Below are positions 33,566 to 45,032 of a stretch of 64,000 nucleotides of DNA, in pieces. The notes under the pieces were generated by a model. The model was not told the origin of the DNA. It saw nothing but the letters and a program-made list of their open reading frames with translations, and searched no databases. The DNA lies in the NCBI RefSeq assembly GCF_000143415.4, contig NW_003314306.1, forward strand, positions 1,375,342 to 1,439,341, written 5' to 3'. The translations under genes and the position numbers were made by a program. Position 1 is the first letter of the stretch; each line of letters begins with the position of its first letter. The DNA is from Selaginella moellendorffii (lineage: Eukaryota; Streptophyta; Lycopodiopsida; Selaginellales; Selaginellaceae).

Positions 33566-36515
33566 TTTTTTCGTCTACGGCATTCTAGTATATTCTATAA
33601 TATACATTTAAATTAATCTTATTTTTATAAATTCTAATTATTTTTATAATTTGCTGTATAGATAACATAGAATATTCTACCATCTAATGGTTGTTATTCA
33701 ATTTAGTTTATAAACATATTTAAATCTTATATTATTCTATCATTTAATAAAGATTAATCTTGATTTATAAATTATAAACATGTTTATAATTATAAATAAA
33801 TTTGAATATTTATTAATCCTAAACAAAAATAACACTAAAAAAAGAATGTTCTTTTGTTGATCATTCAGATTAATCTTATTGTGTATCAACCATAGCTAGC
33901 ATTTGTGTATGGTTTGATTTCTTGCTGGGGCCACCATGTGTGTGGATGGAATCTGTATATTACTGACTATTTTCTTGTTCTAAGAAGTGTTTAGGAAATC
34001 TTATAAATTATTTTTAAAATAATAATAATAATAATACTAATGTTTTATAATATCCAATCATATTCTATATCCACTACTACACAGGTTTGCTTAAGTAAAC
34101 CAAAAATTTTAAACTATGTTATAAAATTAAGAAGTTAATCTGTATAGTTTATTATATTTGAAGGTTATAAATAAAACTTGGTAAACATGTGAAATAAGTT
34201 AAACTAGCATTTTACTATAAAAGCTATATTTGTTTTTCTTGTGAAAACTATTTGAAGTTTTGTCTTTCCCATCCACTTCGACAATATATTTTAACTATAA
34301 AAAATTTGAAACATTTTGGCTTCACATACCAAAAATATTGACTTACTTCTTGAAGATATTTGGTTGTTCTTTCAACCATATAATATTATTCACAAAGTTG
34401 TTAATTTGATAAATTAAACTTGCATTTTAAATTTTTCAAAACCATTTCTTACTAGGGCTAGGGTTTAAGGCAAGACAAACTTGCAATTACACATGCAATA
34501 TATAATGTTAAGAAATAACATTGAAATCTACAGAAATAGTAGGGATTGTAAAGTTGCTTCTTGGATTTGGTCTGAAATGTTCTTAAAGGTTACTTAACTC
34601 AATAGTACTCAAACTTAAACTTAAACTCGGTCTCAAGTGTTTTAGAGGTCATTTAACCCAATAGTATGCAAACTTAATGATGTTTAACTCCAAGTATCCC
34701 AAAACATTTAACCGATTGGAAAAAAAAAGACATTCTTATTCATGGGCTATTATCCTTTATAGTTGACCCCTATTTATATTTAGTCTTGAATTCAATCTTT
34801 GTCTATATTTTGAACTCGGTCTTGAATTCGGTCTTCGATATATTAAGTCCTAGATACATCCAGCCCTAGATATATCTAATCAAACCTTTTTATTATTTGG
34901 ATCTTAATTTTATAGCTAACAACATCTTAGGGAATTTATTTTTTATAGTCATCTTGTATGTGTATAACTTTATTTGGTGTTAAACTCATAACACTCCTTT
35001 TTGTGTGTTTGTAATTTTTTATTTGTTTGAGCTGGTGACATTTTTTTTATGACTAACTGCCAATAATGAATATGTCATTATTGCTTCTGGTCTCATAACT
35101 TCTTAGGTGGAAGTTTGTGCTCTTATTAATGCATTTACAATTGCTATTAGATACTTCCTCTCTAATTGAGTAATGTTTTAGCATTCTTGTTTGAAATGAA
35201 TTCTCTTAGATAATAATTTTGCATTTATGGTTAAAGTAGTTTACATCTTAATGTCTTGGCTGTTGATATACCACACTTTCATGAATGTTTAGTATCCATA
35301 AATAAATAGTTTGGTAGAATTCCTCATTTAGACCTTCAAGGGGATAATTACAAAGTATATGACTTTTAATATTTAGATTGGGATGATTATTTATTATCTC
35401 TCTAGTACACATATGTTATGGGGGTGTAAAGTTCTATTAGTGTTTCACTATATAAACTCATATATAGTTATGCATATATTGCTAATCAATTTGAGTTTGT
35501 TTTTATGATTGTCAATGATGCTAAATCTTGAAATTAATATTTAATGAGTATTTTTCTACTGGTTCAAGTAGAGTCTATTGAATACTTAAGTCACATACAA
35601 GTGGGATAATAATAATACTACAACTCTCATATCATCCATCAATATGAATGATTTGGTGTTGGTTTATTTTTCCTAATCTTATAATAAGTGGTTTGCTTAA
35701 AGGGCTCTATACCTAATGGAAAGGACTATATTGAGTGTTGCAGCAAGTTAGATTACAAGTTTATAAGATTTGACATAGTATTTAACAAATAAATCCTCTA
35801 AAAATTATATATGTATAAAAGGATTAAAAAGAAATTACACCACCTACAAATTCAATAGTGTGTCCTCCTGGTGTTCTTCCAAATCTCAACTTATCGATAG
35901 GAGAATCTTATTTCCCTTCCATCATTTAAAGAGGAGGTGATGATATGACAATGCCATATAAAATTATTAATATAGTTTTTCATAGTTGTCAAATTGATTT
36001 TAATATGGACCACTCATTCATATATATAATCTGAGGTTATTAAGCTTATTAAATATGTACATTTCTATATTCTATACACTTAAAAAACTTCCTTATTATG
36101 AATTAGTGAAGTATCAATTTGCTCCATCCTCATAGAACATAATTTTGTATGGCATTATGAAACTAAGCCAAGTTAGGCAGTAATTATTATAATGCCACTT
36201 GGATACTAAAGAACCCTAAAGTTGTAATTGTCAAATATATAAAATGAAATTTCATGTTTGGTTAATTCCTATAAAATTCCCTAGGTGAAGTAATGCATAG
36301 TAGTTCTGTAATATAAAGTTATAATACTGAACGATATAATATGGTTTGCCCATTTTGCACAAATTAAATTGTTTTCTAAGAGTTTTCTTTCCATTGAATC
36401 TAAGACTTTTTGAATTTCTTCCATATCAAGCTTGTGCAGCATTTTGAAGCCAGAGGAAATTGTAGACGAACACTGTGATGCACTATGTAAAAGTTGATAA
36501 AATCAAGTCGTGAAT
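33566..36515. other. AT-rich intergenic DNA, no gene seen
   Basis: Very AT-rich, with stops in all frames and simple runs such as (AAT)n near 34,018-34,035. No tRNA, repeat array or protein motif was recognised. Confidence 0.45.
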
Positions 36516-36521
36516 GGTGCA

Positions 36522-36918
36522 TGTAGAACTGAGAGAATATTCCAACTTTAGCCATGTCATGATGGGGAAGTTAGAAGGAGAGAAGTAAAAAGGGATTATA
36601 TATAAGGTAAGAATAAAGATGTTTGTCTTGAAGATTACCAAGAGGGAGCATACTTGGGTGCTGAGGCACATCAACACGAAAAGCAAAAAATCAGCCCAAG
36701 AACCAGAAACCCCGGCAGCCCTGCTGCTGTGTAGGTCAGCAGCAGGGCTGCCAGAGTTTCTAGTTCTTAGGCTGGTTTTTGGCTTCTCATCAACAGTATA
36801 GCTTCTTCTTGATGTGCCTCAGGACCATCATAGCCCAGGTGCACTCCCTCTTGGTCTTCAGGACAGACATACATTACATACAATCCCACTAGTGACATGA
36901 CTAAAGTTGGAATCTACA
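36522..36918. mobile_element. Palindromic LTR-like unit of a Ty3/gypsy element
   Basis: The left end reads TGTAGAACTGAGAGAATATT; the right end, read on the minus strand, begins TGTAGATTCCAACTTTAG. The whole 397-bp unit is an imperfect palindrome centred near 36,731. The centre is a strong hairpin: GGCAGCCCTGCTGCTG, a 7-nt loop, CAGCAGCAGGGCTGCC. On the minus strand it directly follows a purine run (GGTGGGGGGTGA), which suits a polypurine tract before a 3' LTR starting TG and ending CA. A half-length relative is at 38,893-39,083. Confidence 0.65.
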
Positions 36919-36929
36919 TCACCCCCCAC

Positions 36930-38860
36930 CTATTGGGCTCCGTCCCAGAGCACATAGCTCCATGGCAGCTTCATCTCACTCATGGTACTTGCGCAAGCGA
37001 GCACCATTGACACGAGTTGGTAAGAAGTTCCCACTGAAATCTTCAAGCCGGACCGAGCCGTTAGAAAAAACTTCAACAATGCAATATGGCCCAAGCCAGT
37101 GAACACGTAGTTTCCCATGCTTTTTTCAGTGCTTGCTATCATACAGCAGAACCACCAGCAGAAAACTGTTTAGCACGCAAATGACGATCATACCATTGCG
37201 GCACTTCTGAAGTGCTTCGCGAGCTTGGAAAGCGAGAAGTCGACGCTCGTCGAGCTGTAGAAGCATGTCCAGTCGAGCTTGAAGAGTGTTGTCCCAGTCC
37301 AAGTTGTGCTCGACAGCCATACGGAGAGAGGGAATCTCGAGCTCAAGCGGCAGGATGGCTTCTTGTCCATAAACAAGATGGAACGGTGAAGCTTTGGTGG
37401 TGACCTTGTAAGCAACGTGGTATGCCCAGAGTGCATCGAGCAAACGGTGATCCCAATCTGTGCGAGAAGCACTTGCGAGCTTCATGATGATGTCACACAT
37501 ATCTTGTTGGTGCGCACCAAGCACGAGGGTGGTAGCGATGAGCGATGCCATACTTCTCCACCAAGGTCTCGATCACTTGATTGATGAAGTGAGTATCTCG
37601 GTCACTCACCAGCTCCAAAGGGCAGCCAAATCTCATGATGATGTTCTTGTAAAGAAAAGTCGCAACCTTGGCTGTATCTTCCGTGAGAGCTTCAGCCTCG
37701 GCCCACTTTGTGACGTAGTCCATGCAAACGAGAATGTAGCGACAACAGGAAGGATGACTGGCCGGCTTGATCGGTCCCACAAAATCGATGCCCCACTTCT
37801 CAAAAGGAAGCACCAGAAGCAGAGGATTAAGCGGCATCAGATCGCGGTGAGTTGGGCGACCAGCACCCTGGCAGGGATCACAGGTCTGAACGTAGGTAGC
37901 AACATCCTTGTGAAGCGTTGGCCACCAATAGCCAGCTTGAAGAACTAAACGAATTGTTGCCTCAGATGAAAAGTGGCCTTAAGGTGAATTATGGCATGAA
38001 GTGCTGACAGTGTGAGGAAGGATACGGCGGCGTAGAACGTCGTCACGGCCGAGGATGTAGAGCTGGCCATGCAGGAGAGAGTATGGACGAGCCTGGATAA
38101 TAAGTCGCTTGCGTTCGGTGGCAGTAAAGTCAGCAGGGAACTCGCCGGTAGCCAGATAATCTGCAATGCCTTGATACCATTCAGGAACAGCGTCGGCCGC
38201 AAAGCGATCGTGGTGTCGCAAGAAAACAGAGCAGCACCAGCTGGGTCATCCTCAAGATCCTGGGAGGAGGGAGGGCATGGCAATCGTGAAAGATCGGCCA
38301 TGGCATGAGCGCGGCCGGGCTTCAGGATCACCTCGAAGTCGAATTCCTGGAGGATGATCAGCCAGCGGGAGATTCGACCTATGCGGCAAGGCTTGTTGAC
38401 TAGGTACTTGAGTGCTTGGTGATCCACGAAAAATTTGAAGTGTGTGCCCAACAAATACTTCTGAATAGCAAAGATCATGAGGAGCACCAAGGAATCCTCC
38501 CTTTGCCATCTTCGTCGAGTGTAGGGTGATCGATGCCCCCCGGCTGGCAAAGAACAGCGCAGAAGCATCCACGTGGACGTGGAAAATAACTGTCCAGTCA
38601 GGAACGGCTAAAATCGGAGCAGTGATCAGAGCTCCCCGGAGAAGCTCGAGTGTCCACTCATAAGGCACGAGAGTTTCGTCAGAGGCAAAGCTTTAGTCAC
38701 GAAGTTGTAGATGAAGCGTCGATAGTAGCCAACACGTAGTCAAAGTGTAGTTTGATTGAAACAAGATCTTTTTTAAGGCAAGTTCTTCACAATAGCCACC
38801 TTAGCTGGATCCACAGCTAATCCTTCCCGGGCAGTGCACCAGTGAAGACTGGGAGGTCTA
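36930..38860 (-). pseudogene. Ty3/gypsy pol remnant: RT end, RNase H, integrase
   Basis: Read on the minus strand. About 38,860-38,690: GLAVDPAKVAIVKNLP and GYYRRFIYNFVTKA (end of reverse transcriptase). 38,668-38,250: HVHVDASALFFASRGASI and, in another frame, FKFFVDHQALKYLVNKP (RNase H). About 38,220-37,950: the integrase N-terminal region. 37,837-37,493: FEKWGIDFVGPIKPA, DYVTKWAEAEAL and VSDRDTHFINQV (integrase core Asp residues). 37,551-37,126: DALWAYHVAYKVTTKASPF and HLVYGQEAILPLELE (integrase C-terminal part). Several frameshifts separate the parts, and gag, protease and most of the reverse transcriptase are missing. An inactive element; plant transposon, not a virus. Confidence 0.85.
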
Positions 38861-38892
38861 ATACCTACCGAAGCTTAACTTGGCCTGCTACT

Positions 38893-39083
38893 AAGGTTTT
38901 TGGTTCTTGGGCTAGTTTTTTGCTTCTTGATGGCACAGCCTTAACACCATCAGGCGTACTCCTTCTTGGTAATCTTCAGGACAGGCATTTTTATTCTTAC
39001 GTCACATACAATCTCCTTTTACTTCTCCCTGTCGTGACTTACTACTGACGTGGCTAAAGTTGGAATATTCTCTCAGTTCTACA
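38893..39083 (-). mobile_element. Half-LTR flanking the gypsy remnant
   Basis: On the minus strand it begins TGTAGAACTGAGAGAATATT at 39,083 and stays similar to the arms of the 36,522-36,918 palindrome for about 190 bp. It ends in the GGTTTTTGGTTCTTGGGCTA region, the point corresponding to the start of the palindrome's central hairpin. It fits a truncated 5' LTR. Confidence 0.65.
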
Positions 39084-39139
39084 GTGCACCAAGCGGATTA
39101 TATTCGACGGCTACTTCCATCCTGCTCGGACTTGGCAGT

Positions 39140-39660
39140 GATCAGTCTCTGAACATGACAAGCCAACTTTGATCGCTGCCAGATAAGTCGCTGGATTCGG
39201 AGCAAGGCTCTCGACGTCCTCTATGCGAGGGAAAGTTCCAAGGCCTCTTCACACTCTCCATTCTCCACACAGTGGTGGAGCCCCATTGCTAGCAACATCC
39301 ACTGCTTGCTTGTAGGTTGTGCGGGCTGCTACACTGGCCAAGGCGCCCGGCTGGATCCTGCAAGCGCGCAGCTCCTCGTAGCTTTTACGGCCCGAAGAGA
39401 GGATCTAGAGTTCCTAGGACTGAAGAGCCTTCCATTCCTGTGGCTTACTTGACGATGGACCGTAGCGCCTCTTGGTGAGGCGTCTAGCAGAGAGCACTTT
39501 GGCTAGATAGCGCACCGGCGGCTCCAGGCTTAAGGATGTCCAGGGAATAGGCGCATCCAGAAGTAGTTTGACAAAGAGTAACGATCTCGTTAGATTCACA
39601 GATGAAGTCGCCAGGCTGGGAGCCTTCTCTCGTCTTCTCTTTTGTATCTTACTTTTCCAG
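39140..39660. repeat. Dispersed low-copy repeat, third, diverged copy
   Basis: Contains GATCGCTGCCAGATAAGTCG...GAGCAAGGCTCTCGACGTCC, shared with 16,957-17,012, and GGCTAGATAG...GGCGGCTCCAGG, a diverged match to 28,141-28,170. Minus-strand frames are open in pieces (39,414-39,599) but no protein family was recognised. It may be the least rearranged copy of a gene-derived repeat. Confidence 0.4.
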
Positions 39661-40119
39661 ATGGGATATGGCTACCAAGCAGCGAGAACTTAAATGTATC
39701 CAAGAGCTTTTCTTTACGTAAGTTACTGAATCCTCGGAAGTTCTTTTGGTACCGGCACATTGCTCCAAAGAACGCTTTACTTCGAGGCACGCCAATTTGC
39801 TCCCGAATGGAGATGGCTGAGGATTGAGAAAGGGAGTCATCCTTTTGGTAGCATTTGGTACTTTGTCCGGAGTTTCTACTAACAGAGTTTCTGTGGGTAT
39901 TCTATGTTCTGGCATTGCGGAGAGAATAACAAAGCAAGAGTTAGGTTTCTTTTGAGAACGCTGTTTCTGAGTCAGAACGAAGGTTGAAAACTTAGTCGTA
40001 ACAGGCTAAATCTTCTTGCTGTTGGTGTTTCAAGATCAAGTATGCACCTATTTCTTTTACCTAAGGCTATCTCCAAAGGACTCTTTCTGATCCTTGGTGT
40101 GAACAGTGATTCTTATTTA
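39661..40119. other. Intergenic; 3' side of the subtilase gene
   Basis: No conserved frame. Lies downstream of the subtilase stop codon (40,120, minus strand) and probably includes its 3' UTR. Confidence 0.4.
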
Positions 40120-42691
40120 TTATGCTTTGACAACAAATGGAAGGCGAACTTTATATCCAGGATGTTTGTAAGCATAGCACCTCCACAGAAGTGACCCAAA
40201 TAGTGTTCCAGTGATAGTAGTGTCATTCAGAGAGAAAGTTATAGATATAGTTATCACTTTCACGCCTTCTTCCAGATCAAAAACCATATGTGGTGCTTCC
40301 ACGTTCAATTCAGAAGGAATGTCATGCTTTAGAAAGTGATAGAATAGGTAATCCTTGGGTAGAGGTGGAAAACTAACCACTGTGAATGTCCGTTTAACCA
40401 CAACTTTCTGGCTTTTTAATAGCGTCACAACTATGGATGGATAGTTGCAATCTTTGCAATCCAGGTCGTTTTCGATAAAATCAGTGAAATCCAGCACTAA
40501 ACCTGGTTCCATTGCTTCACTTGGATTAATAAAACCAGCCCCCATGGCATAAGGTGTTGCCACTTTTTCATCGAAATCCTTGATAGGTTCTCCTGTATTG
40601 TCTAATGGAGAGGCTGTGGTCATAATTGCAGATTTGATCATTGCTGGGGACCAAGTTGGATGTAAAGTTTTTAGCATGGCTACTATAGCAGCAACTTGAG
40701 GCGTCGCCATCGATGTACCACTTAGAAACTTGAACGATCTTTTAGCATCATCCTTTGGAAGCCAAGAAGCTAAAATATCCACACCCGGGGCAATGATATC
40801 AGGCTTGATGATTGAGAAATTGGGTGAACCTCTTGATGAAAATGCTGCCACTCGGGGAGCTGGAGTCAGTCCAGTAAGAGTTTTTATCTTTGAAATTATG
40901 GCACCAGGTGATCTACAAAAGTGCACGAATGATATAAAATAAACTATAATCAACATAACTCACCTTGCTGTTTTGAGGAAATCATTAAGAATATCAGCCT
41001 CGCTAAAACTGACATAGAATATGGGTTTGAGCCCTCGATAGTCCTGCCGTACTATGAAGGGGGTGTGTACCAAAATAACTGCTGCAGCTCCTCCCCAATA
41101 AAGTGCTGCATTAGCACTGTTGCTTTCGTGGCAAATGACAATCTTTCCTTGCATATTCTCACGACTTTCTTTGCAAAACCTGCATATAACTCTTTTAGAC
41201 TGAAACTAAATATTGTGGAAGTATCAAGATATTACCGTCCCCAGGTATGAGTCGTTGAGCTGTACGTTAAGTTAAACGTATCGAACCTTAGGAAGGAGTC
41301 TTCAGGCCATATAGCTCCCTCACTGAGTGATGTAACTTGAATTGTTTTGGAAAAATGTTGATCGTCGTCCCAAAGCTCCATTTCAGCTATAAAGTCCCTA
41401 TCCAGTGTGCAAGCTCCAACTGTCAGCAGCCATGGCGCCTGGTTTGATAGCTCTCCATACGGTCCTTCGTTTCCAGCAGCCGCCACAACTGGTATTCCTT
41501 TTTTCTGCGCTAAGAAACCACCCCTACTACCAGCATCGTGTCCTAGCCCAGCGCCCAAAGACAGGGATATAACATCCACACCATCACGTATGGCACTTAC
41601 AAAAGCGTCGAATACGTCAGCATAGTTGCATCGGTTCCAGCATGCTTTGTAGATTGCGAGCCTGCAAAGTGGAGCTCCTCCCACAGCCATACCAGAGGCT
41701 AAACCTGTGTTGTGGACTTGCCTTCCTCCTACTGTTGATGCACAGTGCGTTCCATGGCCCTTTGTGTCGATAGGAGAGCGAATGTCGCTTGCTGCCAAAG
41801 AGTAGTTGACGTCCAAGTATGCTTGTACTCGCCTTGCGTTTCCAAGGAAGAACCTAGCTCCAATAACTTTCCTGCAGAAAGAAAGACAAACAAATGGCTC
41901 TAGGAGAAGACTAGAAGAAAGAGAAAACACGATATATACAAACCGATTGCATGTGTAGCTTTGGAATTGTTGTCCCGCCTCACAAATGCCTTTCCACCTC
42001 TTGGGGGCTCGAGACATGTCTTTGTCTCGAAAGGCTTCTAACCCCGGCGAGAAGCCTGGAAAAATCATAAACTTTTAACTTCAAAAGAAAGAGAATGATC
42101 AATGTACACAAACCTGTATCTATAACTCCAATGATTGAGTCACTGCCATACCCAGTTTGGGCCCAGAGAGACGTGTCTCCGGGGTTGAAGAGATAATTTG
42201 GATCATAGTCTGCTGACCTCCATATGCGGGAGCTGGAGTCAGACAGGTTTTTCTTCGCCATCGAGTCATCACCCCATTGACCAGAAACGCCATCGATTCC
42301 ACCGATGAACTTCCACGTCCGCGTTGTTTCAATGTACGAGTCAGGCGCTGAATGCACTGAAACATTCGCTCTTCCTGCCAAAGTAGAGCAAACAAGTTAC
42401 GTATAAAATCTGGAAACAAAGGCTATGGAGCTTACTTCGGAGAAAGTTGGCCTGCTTATCTGTCATCAAAGCGTAGAAGGAACCTTGGCTAAAGCTCTTG
42501 ATGTGCACAGCCTGCCTTTGCCCAGGAAGTCCATTGAGCAACTTGAGATGCGCAAGTTGGTCGAGGGATGCAAGCTCCTGGAATGATTCGAAGTGGTCCT
42601 GCCCCGGGAGCGAGACTAAGAACGGCTTGAGCTGGTCCTCCATTCTCGCATCTGCCAGGAGCACCAGGAGCACAAAGAAGAGACGAAACAT
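40120..42691 (-). CDS. Subtilisin-like serine protease (plant S8A subtilase), six exons
   Basis: Exons in transcript order: 42,691-42,436, 42,374-42,114, 42,055-41,944, 41,871-41,236, 41,179-40,964 and 40,912-40,120, giving 757 residues; all introns are GT-AG, 51-72 nt. Signal peptide MFRLFFVLLVLLADA, then I9 propeptide (LKLLNGLPGQ, YALMTDKQANF). Catalytic Asp is in SIIGVIDTG, His in DTKGHGTHCAST, oxyanion Asn in VAAAGNEGP, Ser in FLSGTSMATPQVAA. A PA-type insert (GKIVICHESNSANAAL) lies between His and Ser, and a fibronectin-III-like C-terminus follows. It should be a secreted endopeptidase. The loop after EPGLVLDF is shorter than usual. Exon 1 fragments of a close relative lie at 16,787, 27,540 and 33,242. 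Confidence 0.92.
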
Positions 42692-43378
42692 CCTTCCGAG
42701 TGAGCTCTAGAATGTCCACTACTCGTTTAAGTAGTAAGGGAGTCATGAAAGTGAGGCGAGATTGACAGCCACACCCTTTCAATGTAGAAAGAGCCCGAAA
42801 CTGTGTCATTTAGTTTAGAAAGATGTTTACACGAGCACACAGATATCGCTGGAACTGCAAGCAAAACAAAGAACTTATGAAAAAACGAAAGGAAAAGAAA
42901 AACCCCACTTGATTCCCTTTATGTGTGGCTTTAGCTTATAATCTGCAAGTATACAGAGGAAATAAAAACAGCATCATATATTCCAAATGACGATACAATT
43001 CAATACCTTGCGCGCTTTGCGTTTTACACGAAGCGACACGGCAGCACTGTTTTGCTGTATAGCTAAGTTTCGTGAGTGAAAAAACAAACTAAACGAGAGC
43101 TCAATTGCACCTACCTTTGCCGCCGCTGCTGCTGTAAGGAACAACGTTGCATTCCTCGCTGCACAGCCCCGGAGAGGAAGCCCGCCCGCATGCTTTTCTC
43201 ACAGATCGACACAAAAAACATGTCAAAGGTGTTCCGATCCGTGATGCGAGCCGAGGCGCGGTGAGGGCTCCCCTGTGCTGCAAGTTCATCAGTAACTTAC
43301 AACAAGAGTTGTCGAGTTACCCGATTCCACCAACAATACTCCCTTTCGGAGGTAGGACTCGAGCTCTGTGGATGGCTT
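42692..43378. other. Intergenic between subtilase and kinase
   Basis: Holds the subtilase promoter side and the kinase 3' side, both on the minus strand. Short frames (43,076-43,434) have no recognisable domain. Confidence 0.4.
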
Positions 43379-43505
43379 CTACCCCGCAACTGGACACGGC
43401 TTTACAACCTGCCACGCACCATTTACACACCTGAGTCTCAGCTTCCTGTATGACCTCGTTGCTTCTTCAATCTTCTTCCTCTTTCTTTCCTGCTGCTGCC
43501 GCTGC

Positions 43506-43543
<38 letters not shown>

Positions 43544-44593
43544 GACACTACCACCTCGATCTGATACCCACTTGCCGTTGAGCCGCTTGAGCTTCACAAT
43601 CCTCGTCCTGGGAACAAAGCCACCTTCCTCCGTGTGCTTGAGCACCCAAGGATGCGTTTGAATCTGCTGCGTCGTCAAGCGCTTCTTTGGATCCAGGCAC
43701 AGCATCCCCAAAATCAGCTCTTTGGCCTCCAGCCCGACGCCGGACCAGTCGAGCATATCAGCCGGCATGTCGACCCATCTCAGCCTCTCGAGCACGAACT
43801 CCGAGTCGAGCCCCGCAAAGGCCGTCAACCCGGACAGCGCCTCGTAGAGGATGAGCCCCAGTCCCCATATATCCACCGCCTGGTCGAATCTACTGTCCCT
43901 CACCACCTCGGGGGCCAAGTACTTGGTTGTTCCAACGATGTGATCCAGCTTACCACCGGTGGACGCCACCGAGAGCCCAAAGTCGGCAACCTTGACGTCG
44001 TATGGAAAGGAGTCCCTAGAGAGGAGGATGTTTGGAGGCTTGAGATCCCTGTGGATAATCCCCAGAGCGTGCAATCCCTGCACAACCTTAGCCAAGCCTT
44101 TTATGAGAAGCGCAGCCTCCCTCTCACAAAGCCCTCGCTCTCTCTGGATCCTATCATGCAAACTGCACGCACACAACTCAAGCACAAGATGCCACACGCG
44201 ATTATCATCTACAATTACCTCCACGAGGCTCACGGCACCACCACCTCCTCCTCCACCTGTAATCCCCTTTCCTCCACCACCGCCGCCTCGAAATCTCACG
44301 CCGCCGTTGCTCTGGATCAGCTTCATGATCGACACCTCCTGCCGCACCAGATCGAGCTCGCGGGATTCCTCCACCCTCACGCTCTTGCACGCAAACAGCC
44401 GCCCATCGCTCAGCCGCCTCACCTGGAAAACCCTGCCCTGGCCGCCATCGCCGATCTGGTACTCGATCGCGTACTTGCGCGACAGATTGGGGAACGCCAT
44501 GTCGTCGATCGACGAGAGCGACGAGGATTCCGTGCGATCGCCGTCGCCTCCGCCGCGGTCGCGCTCCGCAGCGCTCCTTTTTCTCACCGCCAT
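43379..44593 (-). CDS. Ser/Thr protein kinase with glycine loop insert and poly-Q tail, intronless
   Basis: The frame opens at 44,662, but Met24 (44,593, MAVRKRSAAERD) is the more likely start because residues before it are not kinase-like; that gives 404 residues. Kinase subdomains are all visible: YQIGDGGQGRVF (nucleotide loop), LFACKSV (ATP Lys), HRDLKPPNILL (catalytic loop), KVADFGLS (metal), TKYLAPEVV and DIWGLGLILYEAL. A glycine-rich insert (RGGGGGGKGITGGG) sits between subdomains III and IV. After TTQQIQTHPWVL comes a basic tail with about 14 consecutive Gln, then RQQQERKRKK. It should phosphorylate proteins in the cytosol or nucleus. The exact family is not assigned. Confidence 0.88.
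43496..43547. repeat. Trinucleotide repeat encoding poly-Gln
   Basis: CTG/TTG repeats on the plus strand (CAG/CAA on the coding minus strand) inside the kinase C-terminal tail. Mixed CAG and CAA codons suggest selection or age rather than fresh slippage, but length variation is expected. Confidence 0.85.
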
Positions 44594-44662
44594 AGCCAAA
44601 ACGACGCGTAACAAATCAAGAAAACCCTGATAGGAAGGCATCTTTTTGAACTGGATGACCAA

Positions 44663-45032
44663 AAGGGATGCCGGAATATTCTACCGTGACGGTTGCGCCG
44701 GGAATATGCCGGCTAACAATAACGTCTCGTGATTTTCAAACCAACGACGGGTAGTTTGTTCTTTTGATCATACAAAGATACTCGCAAAGATGAGAAAAAT
44801 CACAATGTTTGCTATGATCAAACACCTGGAAGCCATCGATCCTCGCAACAAAGAGTACTCACAAATCTCGATCAAAATCTGGCCAAGACAACATCAAACT
44901 CTGACACAACACCTGGAAGCCATCTCTCATCGCAAAAAGCATAGAATTCCTAGTGGTTTTGGCAGTGAAAACATCAAAATTTTGCCACAGGTCGATCACC
45001 TTAAAAACCTTGAGCGATCACGATGTTGTCTT
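44663..45032. other. Intergenic between kinase promoter and TraB 3' end
   Basis: No conserved frame. Includes a repeated phrase (CACCTGGAAGCCATC at about 44,823 and 44,909), which keeps a short plus-strand frame open by chance. Confidence 0.4.

Noticed and set aside
43634-44630. Plus-strand frames of 325 and 223 codons
   Set aside because: They are antisense shadows of the GC-rich kinase gene, whose minus-strand product has all kinase motifs.
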